This document shows, piece by piece, positions 27,323-36,337 of a stretch of 64,000 nucleotides of DNA. The stretch's first letter is position 1, and every line of letters starts with the position of its first letter. Origin of the DNA: Rhizobium sp. FY34. GTDB taxonomy: Bacteria; Pseudomonadota; Alphaproteobacteria; Rhizobiales; Rhizobiaceae. The position numbers and the translations under genes are program-made. The stretch spans positions 1-64,000 of the forward strand of contig NZ_STFZ01000007.1 in NCBI RefSeq assembly GCF_005222845.1, read 5' to 3'. The notes beneath the pieces were generated by a model that had not been told where the DNA came from, did not search any database, and saw nothing but the letters and a program-made list of their open reading frames with translations.

Positions 27323-27973
27323 TCAGCATACATCACGACTTTCAAGAAATGCGATCATGCTTGCTGCCAGTGCCTCTGGGCCGTATTGCAGTGTCTGGAG
27401 ATGAATTTCAGGTTGCACCGGAGCCTCATAGGCCGAGTCTATTCCCGTAAAGTCGCGAATTTCGCCCCTCATAGCACGTTTATACAGGCCCTTCGGATCG
27501 CGTCTGATGCATTCTTCAAGCGGCGTATCAACAAAGACTTCAATGAATTCACCCTCTTGGAACAGGTCGCGCACAGCTTGACGCTCCGCGCGAAAGGGTG
27601 AGATGAGCGAACTGATGACAATCAGACCGGCTTCTGTCATCAACTTGGCGACTTCGGCCACGCGACGAATGTTTTCTACTCGATCCTCATAGCTAAACCC
27701 AAGGTCGCGACAAAGTCCATGTCGGATGTTGTCACCGTCGAGGAGCATGGTGTGTCGCCCTGCTGCATGGAGTTGAAGCTCCACGTGATTTGCTATCGTT
27801 GATTTTCCTGACCCCGAATAGCCAGTCAACCAAAATACCGCTGCACGCTGCCCCTTCAAGTCGGCGCGAGAATGCCCTGAAACCATTGCCTCTTGCCAAG
27901 AAATAGGGTTGGCCGCCTGTGGAGTGCTCTTCCCTTTGCTGTCGATGAGAGGTTCATTCGTCTTTATGGGCAT
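27323..27973 (-). CDS. cysC: Adenylylsulfate (APS) kinase
   Basis: This 216-residue kinase should phosphorylate APS to PAPS, the sulfate donor of sulfotransferases. It has the P-loop GYSGSGKST (51-59), LLDGDNIRHGLCRDLGFS, SPFRAERQ, EVFVDTPLEECIRRDPKGLY and FTGIDSAYEAP, all standard for CysC. The first 25 residues are a variable tail. The gene overlaps the upstream glycosyltransferase by 10 bases, so it is co-transcribed with it, and the synthase follows after 107 bases. No cysD or cysN (ATP sulfurylase) is in the window, so APS would come from the housekeeping pathway. Its position among three sulfotransferase genes strongly supports sulfation of the product. Confidence 0.93.
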   Translation of the reverse strand: MPIKTNEPLIDSKGKSTPQAANPISWQEAMVSGHSRADLKGQRAAVFWLTGYSGSGKSTIANHVELQLHAAGRHTMLLDGDNIRHGLCRDLGFSYEDRVENIRRVAEVAKLMTEAGLIVISSLISPFRAERQAVRDLFQEGEFIEVFVDTPLEECIRRDPKGLYKRAMRGEIRDFTGIDSAYEAPVQPEIHLQTLQYGPEALAASMIAFLESRDVC

Positions 27974-29304
27974 GAAATCAATCCGTCGTAGAGAACTCTA
28001 AGTCTCTCACGATAGCGGCTTGGCGCAAACCACTGCGCGCGCTCCTTCCCCAATTTGCTGAGTTTGTCTCGCAACTCGTCATCACCGTTAAGCGCTCGCA
28101 TGGCTTCCGCAATATCCCGTGTGTCGTATGGATCGACAAGTAGCGCCGCGTCTGCTGCCACTTCCGCCGTGGCTCCTATCTGTGAGGTAATCACGGGTGT
28201 CCCCAGAATCATGCTTTCAAGCACGGGCAAGCCAAAGCCTTCGCTGAGAGACGGAAAAACCGTTGCCCGAGCTCCCTTGATGAGGGCGACGAGCAGTGGA
28301 AGAGGAACGAACTCAAAGCGGAACAACTTCTGCCCTTGAGATGATCCGCCAACCCCAAGTCTGGCGGCTTGTTGGGACACGGAATTGAAGAAGCGCATTT
28401 CCTGCTCAGACTGCCAGCCTGTTGGTCCAACGAGTGCAAGCTGCGCATCAATCCCGGAACTCAAGAATGATTCGATGATCCGACCGACATTTTTCTTGGG
28501 TTCTATGGCGCCGAAAAACATGAAGTATTTCTTGTAGTTTAGTCCGAAAATTCCCTCGACCTTGGCCCGGATTTCATCCTCCGACATGTTGAGAAGATGA
28601 TCTGGAAAATCCACAGACTGATAGGTGTTCACCACATTCTCGGGCGGGCAATCCAGCATGCGGATGATGTCTGCGCGGGATGCTTCCGATACCGTTGCGA
28701 TACGGTCGCCCTCGCGCACGCATTGGCGGACAAGCTTAAGATAAGCGGATTTTCTATCCAAGGTAGCATAGGGCAGTCGCAGCGGTACAAGGTCGTGCAG
28801 TGTGTAAATATTGCGCGCCCCTGAAAGCCGAAGTGGTAGGGGGTATGTCCAGTGCATCACCTGCGCCCCGCCGACATTCCGGACCCTCTGAAAGCGGCCG
28901 GTCATGGCATACTGGTACTCCGCTGCGCTGTAGAGGTCGGAAACGTTCCTGATTTTGTCGAAGTAGGGAAGGCGTGACGCCAGCGGGCGCGTTATGACTT
29001 CGCCCGAAATCGGGATCTCCACGGGCCGATAGCCACCAGGCCTGGGCATGAAGCGTCTAGCTGTTCTGAATGCCATTGCAAAAGGTGATGGAGACATCTC
29101 CGAATCGAAGAAGGATATCTCCGTAGCAAGCTTTGAATGGTTGTGCTCTACCCAGGGCAATCCATAGAGGATATCGGTTTTCAGGCCGATATTATGACAC
29201 TCGTAGCTGAGATTGCGGGCATAGGTTGCAACTCCCGTCCCTCGAGACAGGCCAAGATTGAAGCCGTCAATCATGACCGTGGGCGCCACAGGTGATTTCT
29301 TCAT
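27964..29304 (-). CDS. GT4-family glycosyltransferase
   Basis: The product is 446 residues from the ATG 29304, which has a GAAAGA ribosome site. A longer ORF to 29436 would overlap the divergent gene and adds a non-conserved tail. The N-terminal part (VMIDGFNLGLSRGTGVATYARNL) and the C-terminal GT-B motifs (FGAIEPKKNVGRII and VFPSLSEGFGLPVLESMILG, with the E-x7-E-like pair) fit retaining GT4 enzymes that use nucleotide-sugar donors. It should add a sugar to the growing glycan on the cytoplasmic side. The sugar is unknown. It heads the minus-strand block with cysC and the synthase. Confidence 0.87.
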   Translation of the reverse strand: MKKSPVAPTVMIDGFNLGLSRGTGVATYARNLSYECHNIGLKTDILYGLPWVEHNHSKLATEISFFDSEMSPSPFAMAFRTARRFMPRPGGYRPVEIPISGEVITRPLASRLPYFDKIRNVSDLYSAAEYQYAMTGRFQRVRNVGGAQVMHWTYPLPLRLSGARNIYTLHDLVPLRLPYATLDRKSAYLKLVRQCVREGDRIATVSEASRADIIRMLDCPPENVVNTYQSVDFPDHLLNMSEDEIRAKVEGIFGLNYKKYFMFFGAIEPKKNVGRIIESFLSSGIDAQLALVGPTGWQSEQEMRFFNSVSQQAARLGVGGSSQGQKLFRFEFVPLPLLVALIKGARATVFPSLSEGFGLPVLESMILGTPVITSQIGATAEVAADAALLVDPYDTRDIAEAMRALNGDDELRDKLSKLGKERAQWFAPSRYRERLRVLYDGLISCP

Positions 29305-29375
29305 CGGATATTCTTTCAGACGATGCGTTATGCACGCCGTAGCGATCATGCTCGGCTTGCCAAAGTGGCACCATA

Positions 29376-30797
29376 GTGTCAAGACTGCGGCAAATACCAG
29401 TGATCGGAGCCACGCCATTGCGAGCCCCTCTTGCATATGATGTGACCAGATTGTTCCTCGGGCCGCTCAGTCGGACTCCGCGTGGCATAGATCGGGTGGA
29501 GCTTGTCCTGGCAAACGAACTGTTCTCGGCGCCTGACAGGTTGGTGGTTGGTGTTCTTCCGACGGCTTGGGGCATTCGGATATACGAAGCGGAGCGCGTC
29601 CGTCGCGGCCTTCGTGAGCTTGAGGCGATGTGGGCTGAAAATCAGTCTCATGAGCATGATCTGCGCCTTGCTGCGCTTGTGGAGCGCCTCAATGGACATC
29701 ATGAAAATCCGGGTGTATCGCAGCAAAATAGAAAGCCGATGTCGTTTTTCACGCGGTTGCGGCGTATGTTGCGCCTGATCGGTGCCACCGGATTTTCCTT
29801 CGGCCGTTCCGCAAAGAAATGCCTCCCCCAAGGCACTGTTTACCTGAATATTGGCCAGATCATGCTGGCGATCCCGATCCTGATGCGCTGGCTGAAGAAG
29901 AGGCCTGACATTACTCCCGTGTTCATGCTGCATGACGTGATCCCGCTGGACATGCCGGATCATGTGGCGCCCTCATCTGTCCGACATCATGCAAGGATGA
30001 TCAAGACAACGGCGGACTACGCGCAGGCGCTCATCGTGACGACCGAGCATGTCCGGCAAACGGTTAGCAGTGCAATTGCGCGACATCGTGAGTCTGCGCT
30101 ACCCACGCTTGCGCAGGCCCTGCCGGTTGCCGATGTTTTCAGCTCGACATCATCGGTTGCATCGGAACTTTCAACGTCGCGCTATTTTGTCGTGTGCGGC
30201 AGTATAGAACCGCGCAAGAATCACCTGCTTCTTCTGGACGTTTGGCGAAAGCTCGTGGCCGCGGCCGGATCGTCCGCGCCGCATCTCGTCATCGTCGGTT
30301 CCATCGGCTGGAACGGGGCCGATATCCTCGATCGCTTTGAGAAATGCGATGCGACCCGCGGACACATACATCCGATTTCGGGGCTTTCCAGCCCCGCTCT
30401 GACCAATCTTTTACAAGGCGCAGTCGCCTTGCTCATGCCTTCTCTCAACGAAGGTTTCGGCCTACCTGTAGTCGAGGCAAGAAAACTGGGTGTTCCGGTA
30501 ATCGTGTCCGACATACCTGCACATCGCGAAGTCGCCGGGGCAGACGCCTGCTTCCTGCCGACCGACGATGTGACGGGATGGGCAGAGACGATTGTGAACT
30601 GGGTGGAGAACGGGAGTCCGCCTGTCGCTGCCAATGGTTCTGATGAATTCATCAGCCCGCGGCAATACAGCACGATTGTCGCCGGGTTTCTGGACCAGTG
30701 CGCCGCTATGCGGTCCGCCAGATATCAGACATCCGATGAATTTCTTGCCGATTCCGGCAAGGCCGATAATTGCAACTACACACCAGTTCTCGAATAA
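29376..30797 (+). CDS. GT4-family glycosyltransferase
   Basis: This 473-residue protein has YDVTRLFLGPLSRTPRGIDRVE at the N-terminus, a motif of many bacterial GT4 enzymes, and a C-terminal nucleotide-sugar site: VVCGSIEPRKNHLLLLD, LVIVGSIGWNG and MPSLNEGFGLPVVEARKLGVP. It is divergent from the other GT4 gene with 71 bases between, where both promoters must lie. The start is uncertain: the GTG at 29376 lacks a clear ribosome site, while a TTG at 29418 has GGAG eight bases before it. It is the first gene of a short plus-strand operon with the CDP-alcohol transferase and the DUF6165 gene. Confidence 0.85.
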   Translation: MSRLRQIPVIGATPLRAPLAYDVTRLFLGPLSRTPRGIDRVELVLANELFSAPDRLVVGVLPTAWGIRIYEAERVRRGLRELEAMWAENQSHEHDLRLAALVERLNGHHENPGVSQQNRKPMSFFTRLRRMLRLIGATGFSFGRSAKKCLPQGTVYLNIGQIMLAIPILMRWLKKRPDITPVFMLHDVIPLDMPDHVAPSSVRHHARMIKTTADYAQALIVTTEHVRQTVSSAIARHRESALPTLAQALPVADVFSSTSSVASELSTSRYFVVCGSIEPRKNHLLLLDVWRKLVAAAGSSAPHLVIVGSIGWNGADILDRFEKCDATRGHIHPISGLSSPALTNLLQGAVALLMPSLNEGFGLPVVEARKLGVPVIVSDIPAHREVAGADACFLPTDDVTGWAETIVNWVENGSPPVAANGSDEFISPRQYSTIVAGFLDQCAAMRSARYQTSDEFLADSGKADNCNYTPVLE

Positions 30798-30805
30798 GTC
30801 GCGCC

Positions 30806-31465
30806 ATGCCATCGAATTTTTCAGTTCAACGTCACAACGGCAGTTTCATCGCGGCGGCAGAAAGGCGTGTGCTGATTGCTATCGCGAAGAGGCTTCCCGG
30901 CTTTGTCACGCCGGACTTGCTGACGGGCTTCGGGGTTTTTGGTGCGCTGGTTGTTCTCACCGGTTACAGTCTTGGCAATATCGAGATTTGGTATCTGTGG
31001 CTCGCCAACCTTGGCATCGTCATTCATTGGCTTGGCGATTCCCTCGATGGAACGGTCGCCCGCGTACGGGGTGTAGAGCGTCCAAAGTTCGGATTTTTTC
31101 TGGATCAGACAGTCGATCTGATCGGAAATCTCCTGATCGCCATAGGCATCGGATTGTCGCCCTGGGTGCGTCTCGATGTGGCGCTGCTCATGCTGACCGC
31201 GTATCACATGCTGGCGGTTTACGTCCTGGTTTACAGCCTTGTTCAGGGAGAGTTTAAAATCGATGTCGCAGGCTTCGGCCCCACGGAGATGCGCATCGGC
31301 ATTGTCGTCCTCAATCTCGCGATCATGACAATCGGCGCTCCCACCTTCGTCGCTGCCGGTCTGTCATTCACGTGGTGCGATGTACTTCTCCTCGTGATAT
31401 TTTTGGGCTTAATTGCCCTTTTTATTTTCGAATTAATCAGCAAGGCACGCAAGATAGTCGAATAA
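30806..31465 (+). CDS. CDP-alcohol phosphotransferase family membrane protein
   Basis: This 219-residue protein has about five to six membrane helices and the family motif D78-x2-D81-G-x2-A-R ... G96-x3-D100-x3-D104 (GDSLDGTVARVRG; GFFLDQTVD), which binds two metal ions and a CDP-alcohol. Such enzymes move a phospho-alcohol from CDP-diacylglycerol, CDP-glycerol or similar donors. The best start is the ATG 30806; a TTG at 30770 would overlap the upstream gene by 28 bases. Its place between glycosyltransferase and glycan genes suggests a phospholipid or phosphodiester link to the glycan rather than ordinary phospholipid synthesis. The substrate is unknown. Confidence 0.82.
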   Translation: MPSNFSVQRHNGSFIAAAERRVLIAIAKRLPGFVTPDLLTGFGVFGALVVLTGYSLGNIEIWYLWLANLGIVIHWLGDSLDGTVARVRGVERPKFGFFLDQTVDLIGNLLIAIGIGLSPWVRLDVALLMLTAYHMLAVYVLVYSLVQGEFKIDVAGFGPTEMRIGIVVLNLAIMTIGAPTFVAAGLSFTWCDVLLLVIFLGLIALFIFELISKARKIVE

Positions 31466-31504
31466 TTCTTCCTGAATCCTGGGAAGTTTCGGCGGAAAGG
31501 TTCC

Positions 31505-31894
31505 ATGAGCGAATTCATCCTTGTTCCGGTTTCCATCGGAGAACTCTATGACAAGATCTCGATCCTCGAGATCAAGAGAGAGCGCATTGAGGACGCCGGC
31601 AAATTGGCCAATGTGACGTTCGAGCTCGGAAAGTTGTCGGAACTCGCGCAAGATCTGCCGCAACATGGCGATGCGCGGCTTCTAGAACTCTACGCACAGC
31701 TGAAAGCTGTGAATGAAGCGATATGGGACGCGGAAAACGTCGTGCGTCAGTATGCGGCCGATAGCGTTGCAGACGAAACTTTCATCTCTACAGCCCGAGC
31801 AACCTATCGAAACAACGATCGCCGCGCGGCGTTCAAGCGCGAAATAAACATGCTGTTCGGTTCAAAGATCTTTGAAGAGAAGAGCCATAAATGA
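31505..31894 (+). CDS. DUF6165 family protein
   Basis: This 129-residue protein (MSEFILVPVSIGELYDKISILEIKRERI ...) matches the conserved start of DUF6165, a family of about 120-130 residues without a known function that often lies in polysaccharide or LPS loci. It is mostly alpha-helical with many Glu and Leu. A GGAAAGG ribosome site precedes the ATG. It begins 39 bases after the CDP-alcohol transferase and closes that operon. I cannot assign a reaction. Confidence 0.75.
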   Translation: MSEFILVPVSIGELYDKISILEIKRERIEDAGKLANVTFELGKLSELAQDLPQHGDARLLELYAQLKAVNEAIWDAENVVRQYAADSVADETFISTARATYRNNDRRAAFKREINMLFGSKIFEEKSHK

Positions 31895-31953
31895 CGAGCC
31901 AGCTGGCCAAGCATTCGCAGCCTTGAGACTGAGGCCAGGGAAAACACGTTCCA

Positions 31954-31994
31954 AGCTGGGATGAGGCTATGCAGGATAGTCGTCATCCCCAGCT
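31954..31994 (+). terminator. Hairpin after the glycosyltransferase / CDP-alcohol transferase / DUF6165 operon
   Basis: AGCTGGGATGA (31954-31964) pairs with TCATCCCCAGCT (31983-31994) with one bulged base, 60 bases after the DUF6165 stop. The following bases (ATTCTCTGTC) are moderately T-rich. This is a likely but imperfect terminator. Confidence 0.45.
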
Positions 31995-32247
31995 ATTCTC
32001 TGTCGCCTGAGGCGGAGCCATAGTTTCCGGTTGCGATGCCGATCCGCTTCAAGACGATGCGCTTGGTCTTGGCGAAAGTGTCAGATGCGTGGTCGGTGCG
32101 GATGCGGCTATATCGTCTCGAACCTCATCTCCCTTGACTGAATTCACCGCTATTCCCGCTGGTGACGGATGGAAGATGTGGATAACAACATCACCCTTCA
32201 ACGGGTTATCATAGTTGCAAAAACCATAGCAGTTCGGGGGCGTCGCT
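31995..32247. other. Intergenic region before the epimerase gene
   Basis: I see no gene in these 253 bases. No clear promoter boxes or dyads stand out. A short G-run at 32236-32240 (TTCGGGGGCG) lies 7 bases before the TTG start of the next gene and is its probable ribosome site. Confidence 0.4.
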
Positions 32248-33180
32248 TTGGAGACTTTCGGAAAGATCTTGATTACGGGCGCAAGCGGCTTCGTCGGTTC
32301 GCACCTGGTGACCGCACTGAAGCTGGCATATCCGAAGGCCACACTGTCATTGCTGACACGTGGAAACCGACCAGGCTGCATTCGGGGTGATGTGACTGAC
32401 GTTGCGGCCATGCAAAAGATCATCGGCGAAGTTCAACCTGATTGTGTTATGCATCTGGCAGCCCGGTCAACCGTGACTGCGAAGCCAGGCAGCACTTGGA
32501 GGGTTAATGTTGGCTCGGCGATCGCCCTGGCCGAAGCGATTGCTGAACATGCGCCGAAGGCTACTGTACTCAACGTCAGCAGTTCGGAAGTCTATGGGAG
32601 CAGTTTCCTGAGTGGACGCGTCAACGAAGGTGCACCGATCAAGCCATTGAACGTGTATGGGCGAACCAAGATTGCGGCGGAAGCAATTTTTGCGGACATT
32701 CTGTCTTCAACAAACCGGCTCATTAACGTGCGTCCCTTCAATCACACTGGACCCGGACAGGATGAACGCTTCGTGGTGCCGAGTTTTGCCGCACAAATCG
32801 CACGGATAGAAAGCAGTCGTGAAGCCTCTTCCATGCTCGTTGGAAATCTTGAAAGCTTGCGCGACTTTCTGGACGTTCGCGATGTGGTTCGTGCATATGT
32901 TTCTCTCTTGCAACAATCACAAGACCTTCCCATGCGGAGTGTATTCAACATCTGTTCCGGGCAAAGCGTGCCTGTTCGCAATATATTGGGGGCGCTGCTT
33001 TCTCTTGCCCGAACGCCGATCAATGTGGAACAGGATCCGGAGCGGTCGCGACCTTCCGATATTCCCTCAGCAGAAGGGGATTGTTCCGCACTTCAACTGG
33101 CAACAGGGTGGCAACCACAAATTCCGCTCGAACAGACGCTCGCAGATATTCTAGAACAGTTTAGACGTCACCATCGCTGA
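32248..33180 (+). CDS. NAD(P)-dependent sugar-nucleotide epimerase/reductase (GMD/RMD-like SDR)
   Basis: This 310-residue extended SDR starts with ILITGASGFVGSHL (cofactor loop), has HLAARSTV, the catalytic SSSEVYG and YGRTK (Tyr and Lys), and RPFNHTGPGQDERFVVPSF, which is typical of GDP-mannose dehydratase / GDP-4-keto-6-deoxymannose reductase relatives. It probably makes or reduces a deoxy-sugar nucleotide for the glycan. The TTG start at 32248 follows a G-rich site. It precedes the P450 gene by 62 bases and shares its strand. The exact sugar cannot be read; a UDP- or dTDP-linked substrate is also possible. Confidence 0.83.
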   Translation: METFGKILITGASGFVGSHLVTALKLAYPKATLSLLTRGNRPGCIRGDVTDVAAMQKIIGEVQPDCVMHLAARSTVTAKPGSTWRVNVGSAIALAEAIAEHAPKATVLNVSSSEVYGSSFLSGRVNEGAPIKPLNVYGRTKIAAEAIFADILSSTNRLINVRPFNHTGPGQDERFVVPSFAAQIARIESSREASSMLVGNLESLRDFLDVRDVVRAYVSLLQQSQDLPMRSVFNICSGQSVPVRNILGALLSLARTPINVEQDPERSRPSDIPSAEGDCSALQLATGWQPQIPLEQTLADILEQFRRHHR

Positions 33181-33242
33181 CACCTGCCGATCTTCTGGGA
33201 TTCGGGTCTTTGGCATTTTCATCGTAGCAGCAGGGGAATGCC

Positions 33243-34655
33243 ATGTTCGGTTGGCGAAGTGCGCCCATCAGATACATTGATCGACTGACCTCTAACAGTT
33301 TTGAACCGGCACATGCGGCCCCATTTGACGCGACGCGCGGGACAAAACTGCAACTCCTGCTGCATGCTCGCAAGGATTTTCTGTCCATATGGCGGGAGGA
33401 TGACTTCCGGTCCAAGATCGACTCGATCCAGTTGCTTGGCCGGAAGATCGTGCTGGTGAATTCCCCGGAATTCATCCGGGAAGTCGTGGTGAAGCGGCAC
33501 GAGAACTATCAGCGCAAGAGCCCGCAGATGCGCAGGGCACTGGAAGTTCTGCTTGGAGACGGGCTGTTTATCTCCGACGGAGAGACCTGGAAGAACCGCA
33601 GAGCGCTGGTTTCCGACATTGTTCACATGAACCGTGTGCCCAGTTTCGGTCCCATCATGCAGACCACGGCTCAGGAACTGGTGCAGCGCTGGGAAACCCT
33701 GCCTGCGGGCAGGACAATCAACGTGCTGCACGAAATGGCCGGACTGACCGCAGAAATCATTGCCCGCAGCGTTTTCGGCAACGACCTTGGCAAGGACAGG
33801 GCAGATGCCGTCACCGACAGCTTTACCAAATACCAATCGCTGATCGATAGTATCAATCTGGCCTACTTCATCGGTTTTGATAATGGATTGCCCGTGATGA
33901 AAACGCCGTCCTTGCGTTCTTCTGTCAGGAAAATTCACGGCATTGTCGATAAGGTGGTGGAAGATCACCTTGCTGGGCGCGGTGATCACCACTCCATGGT
34001 GGACCTTCTGATTCGCCGGCGACAGCGCAATCCCGAATTGAAGCTCGATGTCATCGCCCTGCGCAACGAAGCCGCCACGATTTTCATGGCAGGGCATGAA
34101 ACCACGGCGGCGACCCTGACATGGGCATGGTACCTGCTGTCGCGCGCGCACTGGGTTGAAAAGGCGCTGCATCAGGAGATAGACCGCGTTTGCGGTGATC
34201 GGGTGCCAACCATGGATGATGTTCCCAGACTGGAACTGTGCAAGGCGGTGATCGAGGAAACCCTGCGCCTCTACCCTCCGGTCCCCATTCTCGCGCGTCA
34301 GAACATGAAAGCGGATCGCCTCGGAGACATTGACATACCGGCGCAATCGCTCATCCTGATGGTGCCGTGGCTCCTGCATCGTACGCCAGAGCTTTTTGAA
34401 GATCCTCACCTGTTCAAGCCCGAAAGGTTCATGAACGGGCGAAAGCCCATCCCCTATAGCTACATTCCTTTTGCCAGTGGTCCACGGGTGTGCCCCGGCC
34501 TGCATTTCGGTTTGACCGAAGCCGTTCTGTGCCTTGCCATCCTTGCTAGGAATTTTCGAGTCGTGGTTCCCGACGGTCATGTCGCTATCCCCGGCGCGCG
34601 TCTGACACTACGTCCGCAGGACGGGCTGCCAGCAACACTGGAGCGAAGAGCCTAA
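33243..34655 (+). CDS. Cytochrome P450
   Basis: This 470-residue soluble P450 has the I-helix oxygen-binding motif AGHETT (283-288), the K-helix ExxR (E339-R342, EETLRLYPP), the PERF motif (393-396) and the heme loop FASGPRVCPG with Cys417 as the thiolate ligand. All key residues are present. No membrane anchor, reductase or ferredoxin is fused or adjacent, so it must use a partner encoded elsewhere. The general look (HENYQRKSPQ at the B region, LLPRxx-free start) is close to fatty-acid-hydroxylating bacterial P450s. Given the neighbouring lipid-synthesis genes, chain hydroxylation is a fair guess. An AGGGGA ribosome site precedes the ATG. Confidence 0.9.
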   Translation: MFGWRSAPIRYIDRLTSNSFEPAHAAPFDATRGTKLQLLLHARKDFLSIWREDDFRSKIDSIQLLGRKIVLVNSPEFIREVVVKRHENYQRKSPQMRRALEVLLGDGLFISDGETWKNRRALVSDIVHMNRVPSFGPIMQTTAQELVQRWETLPAGRTINVLHEMAGLTAEIIARSVFGNDLGKDRADAVTDSFTKYQSLIDSINLAYFIGFDNGLPVMKTPSLRSSVRKIHGIVDKVVEDHLAGRGDHHSMVDLLIRRRQRNPELKLDVIALRNEAATIFMAGHETTAATLTWAWYLLSRAHWVEKALHQEIDRVCGDRVPTMDDVPRLELCKAVIEETLRLYPPVPILARQNMKADRLGDIDIPAQSLILMVPWLLHRTPELFEDPHLFKPERFMNGRKPIPYSYIPFASGPRVCPGLHFGLTEAVLCLAILARNFRVVVPDGHVAIPGARLTLRPQDGLPATLERRA

Positions 34656-34840
34656 ATATACCAGAATCGGAAAAGGCGGCGAATTGGACGTATTTCCTTC
34701 ACCGGCAGTGTCTGCCTGTTGTAAGCCCTACAAATGTGGAAATTGGTGGCCGAGCCCGTCATTCCCTCGCATCTGGCTCCAAGGCATGGTCTCGACAGCG
34801 AGCTTCCGAACCACCGATCGACACTTGGTATAACTGCCCT

Positions 34841-36337
34841 TTACGAAAAGCAGGGCTCATAGGAGGTCGCTGCATTTTCCCGGTACCACCTGAGAAATGC
34901 GGCCACGTCCTGCGCGGAATCCAGGGTAAAGCCAGTTCTCGCCTCAGCATCGAAATGCCATGCCAGACGCATCTGAGGCTTCAGGTGTAGTGCCGTTTCC
35001 GGTACATGAAGTTCCTCGGCGAAGTGGCGAAACGCCTCCGACCGCAGGCATTCCCGCACATCTGCGGAGAGCAGGCGACCCTGGCGGATCGTCCAATCGA
35101 TGAAGTTCCTTCTCCGCTCAGAGCCTGAAAACTGGTAGGCGGAAGTTTGGGGAGTGCATTCAAGGGCTTTTCGAGCCAGAATTTCAGCGTCCGGTATGCC
35201 GAACCAGTCGCCGGCGAGCGGCGCGGAGGCGTCATCGCCGACATGCTGCGAAAGATCGGAAAAGCGTTCAATGATTGAAACAAACTGGCGCTCCAGATCA
35301 CCCAGTCGGAAAACATTGCGATAGCGCAAGCGGCCGTTTTCAGCCAGTTCCATGCGCAAAAGGTCATCCGTGACAAGACGGGCGAGTTCACTCGCCGTTT
35401 CCTCAACCCCATCGGCCAGAATAGCTGCGCTGCCGCAGGTCTCTGGCAAGGCGGCCTGGCTGGAACTCAGCACAGGAAGGCCGAATGCCATGGCTTCAAC
35501 GACGGGAACACAGAAGCCTTCGTGTTGGCTGGTTGTCCAGAAGAGATCGCAATTTCGGTAAAGTGTCGCAAGTCGCGTTGCAGAGGCTCCCTCATGCCAA
35601 ACGACCGATGCGGCTATCTCCTGTTGCTCGATCAGTTCGTCAAGCATTTGCCAATAGCCGGATAACCGGGGATCGCGTTGGCCGACAATGTGTAAGGCAA
35701 CACCGGAAATATCGTCCTTCAGCGCCCTTGCAAACGCCTCAAGCATGATATCAAGCGCCTTGTTGGGCACGATCCGACCGACAGTCAGGATATTGAACCA
35801 GTTTTCGGACAGTTTCGCCTGAATGGCACGATCGTCCGCAAAGCTGAAGAGTTCTTCGATCCTGTGAAACGGCGGCAAGGTCGCCGCCGCAATTTCCGGC
35901 GGGCACAGGCGCGCGGCTTCGGCGCCATTGTAGTCGGAGTCACTGAGAATTCCAATCAGCGGCAACTGGCTGAAATCCGCCAGAAGCTCCCGGCCCTGGC
36001 GACACCACCTGGCAAAATCCGGATCATACTTCATCATGAAGGATGCGGGCGTGACATTGTGATATCTGACTACGACATTGACCTGAGCCCGCCGTAACAC
36101 CTGAAGTCCGCGTGGATCGGCAATGCAGTAGTGATAGATAACAAGATCATCCTTGCGTCCGAGCAGCAGGGGGAGATCATCATAGCCGTAGACTGGGACT
36201 GGATGTCGCGTTTCACCATTCGCTGTGAAAATATGGCATTCGAAGCCGCGGCGTATGAGCGCATTGTACATGCCCAAGGCATCGTTGCCCACTGCGTCAT
36301 GGGGCAACAGCCCAGGTACCATGATCCCTATACGCAT
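34841..36337 (-). CDS. GT4-family glycosyltransferase
   Basis: The 498-residue product starts MRIGIMVPGLLPHDAVGNDALGMYNAL, a usual GT4 beginning. It has a donor-binding half with ILTVGRIVPNKALDIMLEAF, LHIVGQRDPRLSG and FWTTSQHEGFCVPVVEAMAFG. About 110 extra residues at the C-terminus follow the GT fold and are unrecognised. It is the last gene of a three-gene minus-strand operon and its start overlaps the upstream gene by 10 bases. It should add a sugar to the island's glycan; donor and acceptor are unknown. The final stop is close to a small GCCCT/AGGGC dyad. Confidence 0.85.
   Translation of the reverse strand: MRIGIMVPGLLPHDAVGNDALGMYNALIRRGFECHIFTANGETRHPVPVYGYDDLPLLLGRKDDLVIYHYCIADPRGLQVLRRAQVNVVVRYHNVTPASFMMKYDPDFARWCRQGRELLADFSQLPLIGILSDSDYNGAEAARLCPPEIAAATLPPFHRIEELFSFADDRAIQAKLSENWFNILTVGRIVPNKALDIMLEAFARALKDDISGVALHIVGQRDPRLSGYWQMLDELIEQQEIAASVVWHEGASATRLATLYRNCDLFWTTSQHEGFCVPVVEAMAFGLPVLSSSQAALPETCGSAAILADGVEETASELARLVTDDLLRMELAENGRLRYRNVFRLGDLERQFVSIIERFSDLSQHVGDDASAPLAGDWFGIPDAEILARKALECTPQTSAYQFSGSERRRNFIDWTIRQGRLLSADVRECLRSEAFRHFAEELHVPETALHLKPQMRLAWHFDAEARTGFTLDSAQDVAAFLRWYRENAATSYEPCFS

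Noticed and set aside
33219..34580. Long open frame (453 codons) antisense to the P450 gene
   Set aside because: It lies opposite a gene with complete P450 motifs, and its translation has no recognisable domain. High-GC codon bias makes such antisense frames common here.
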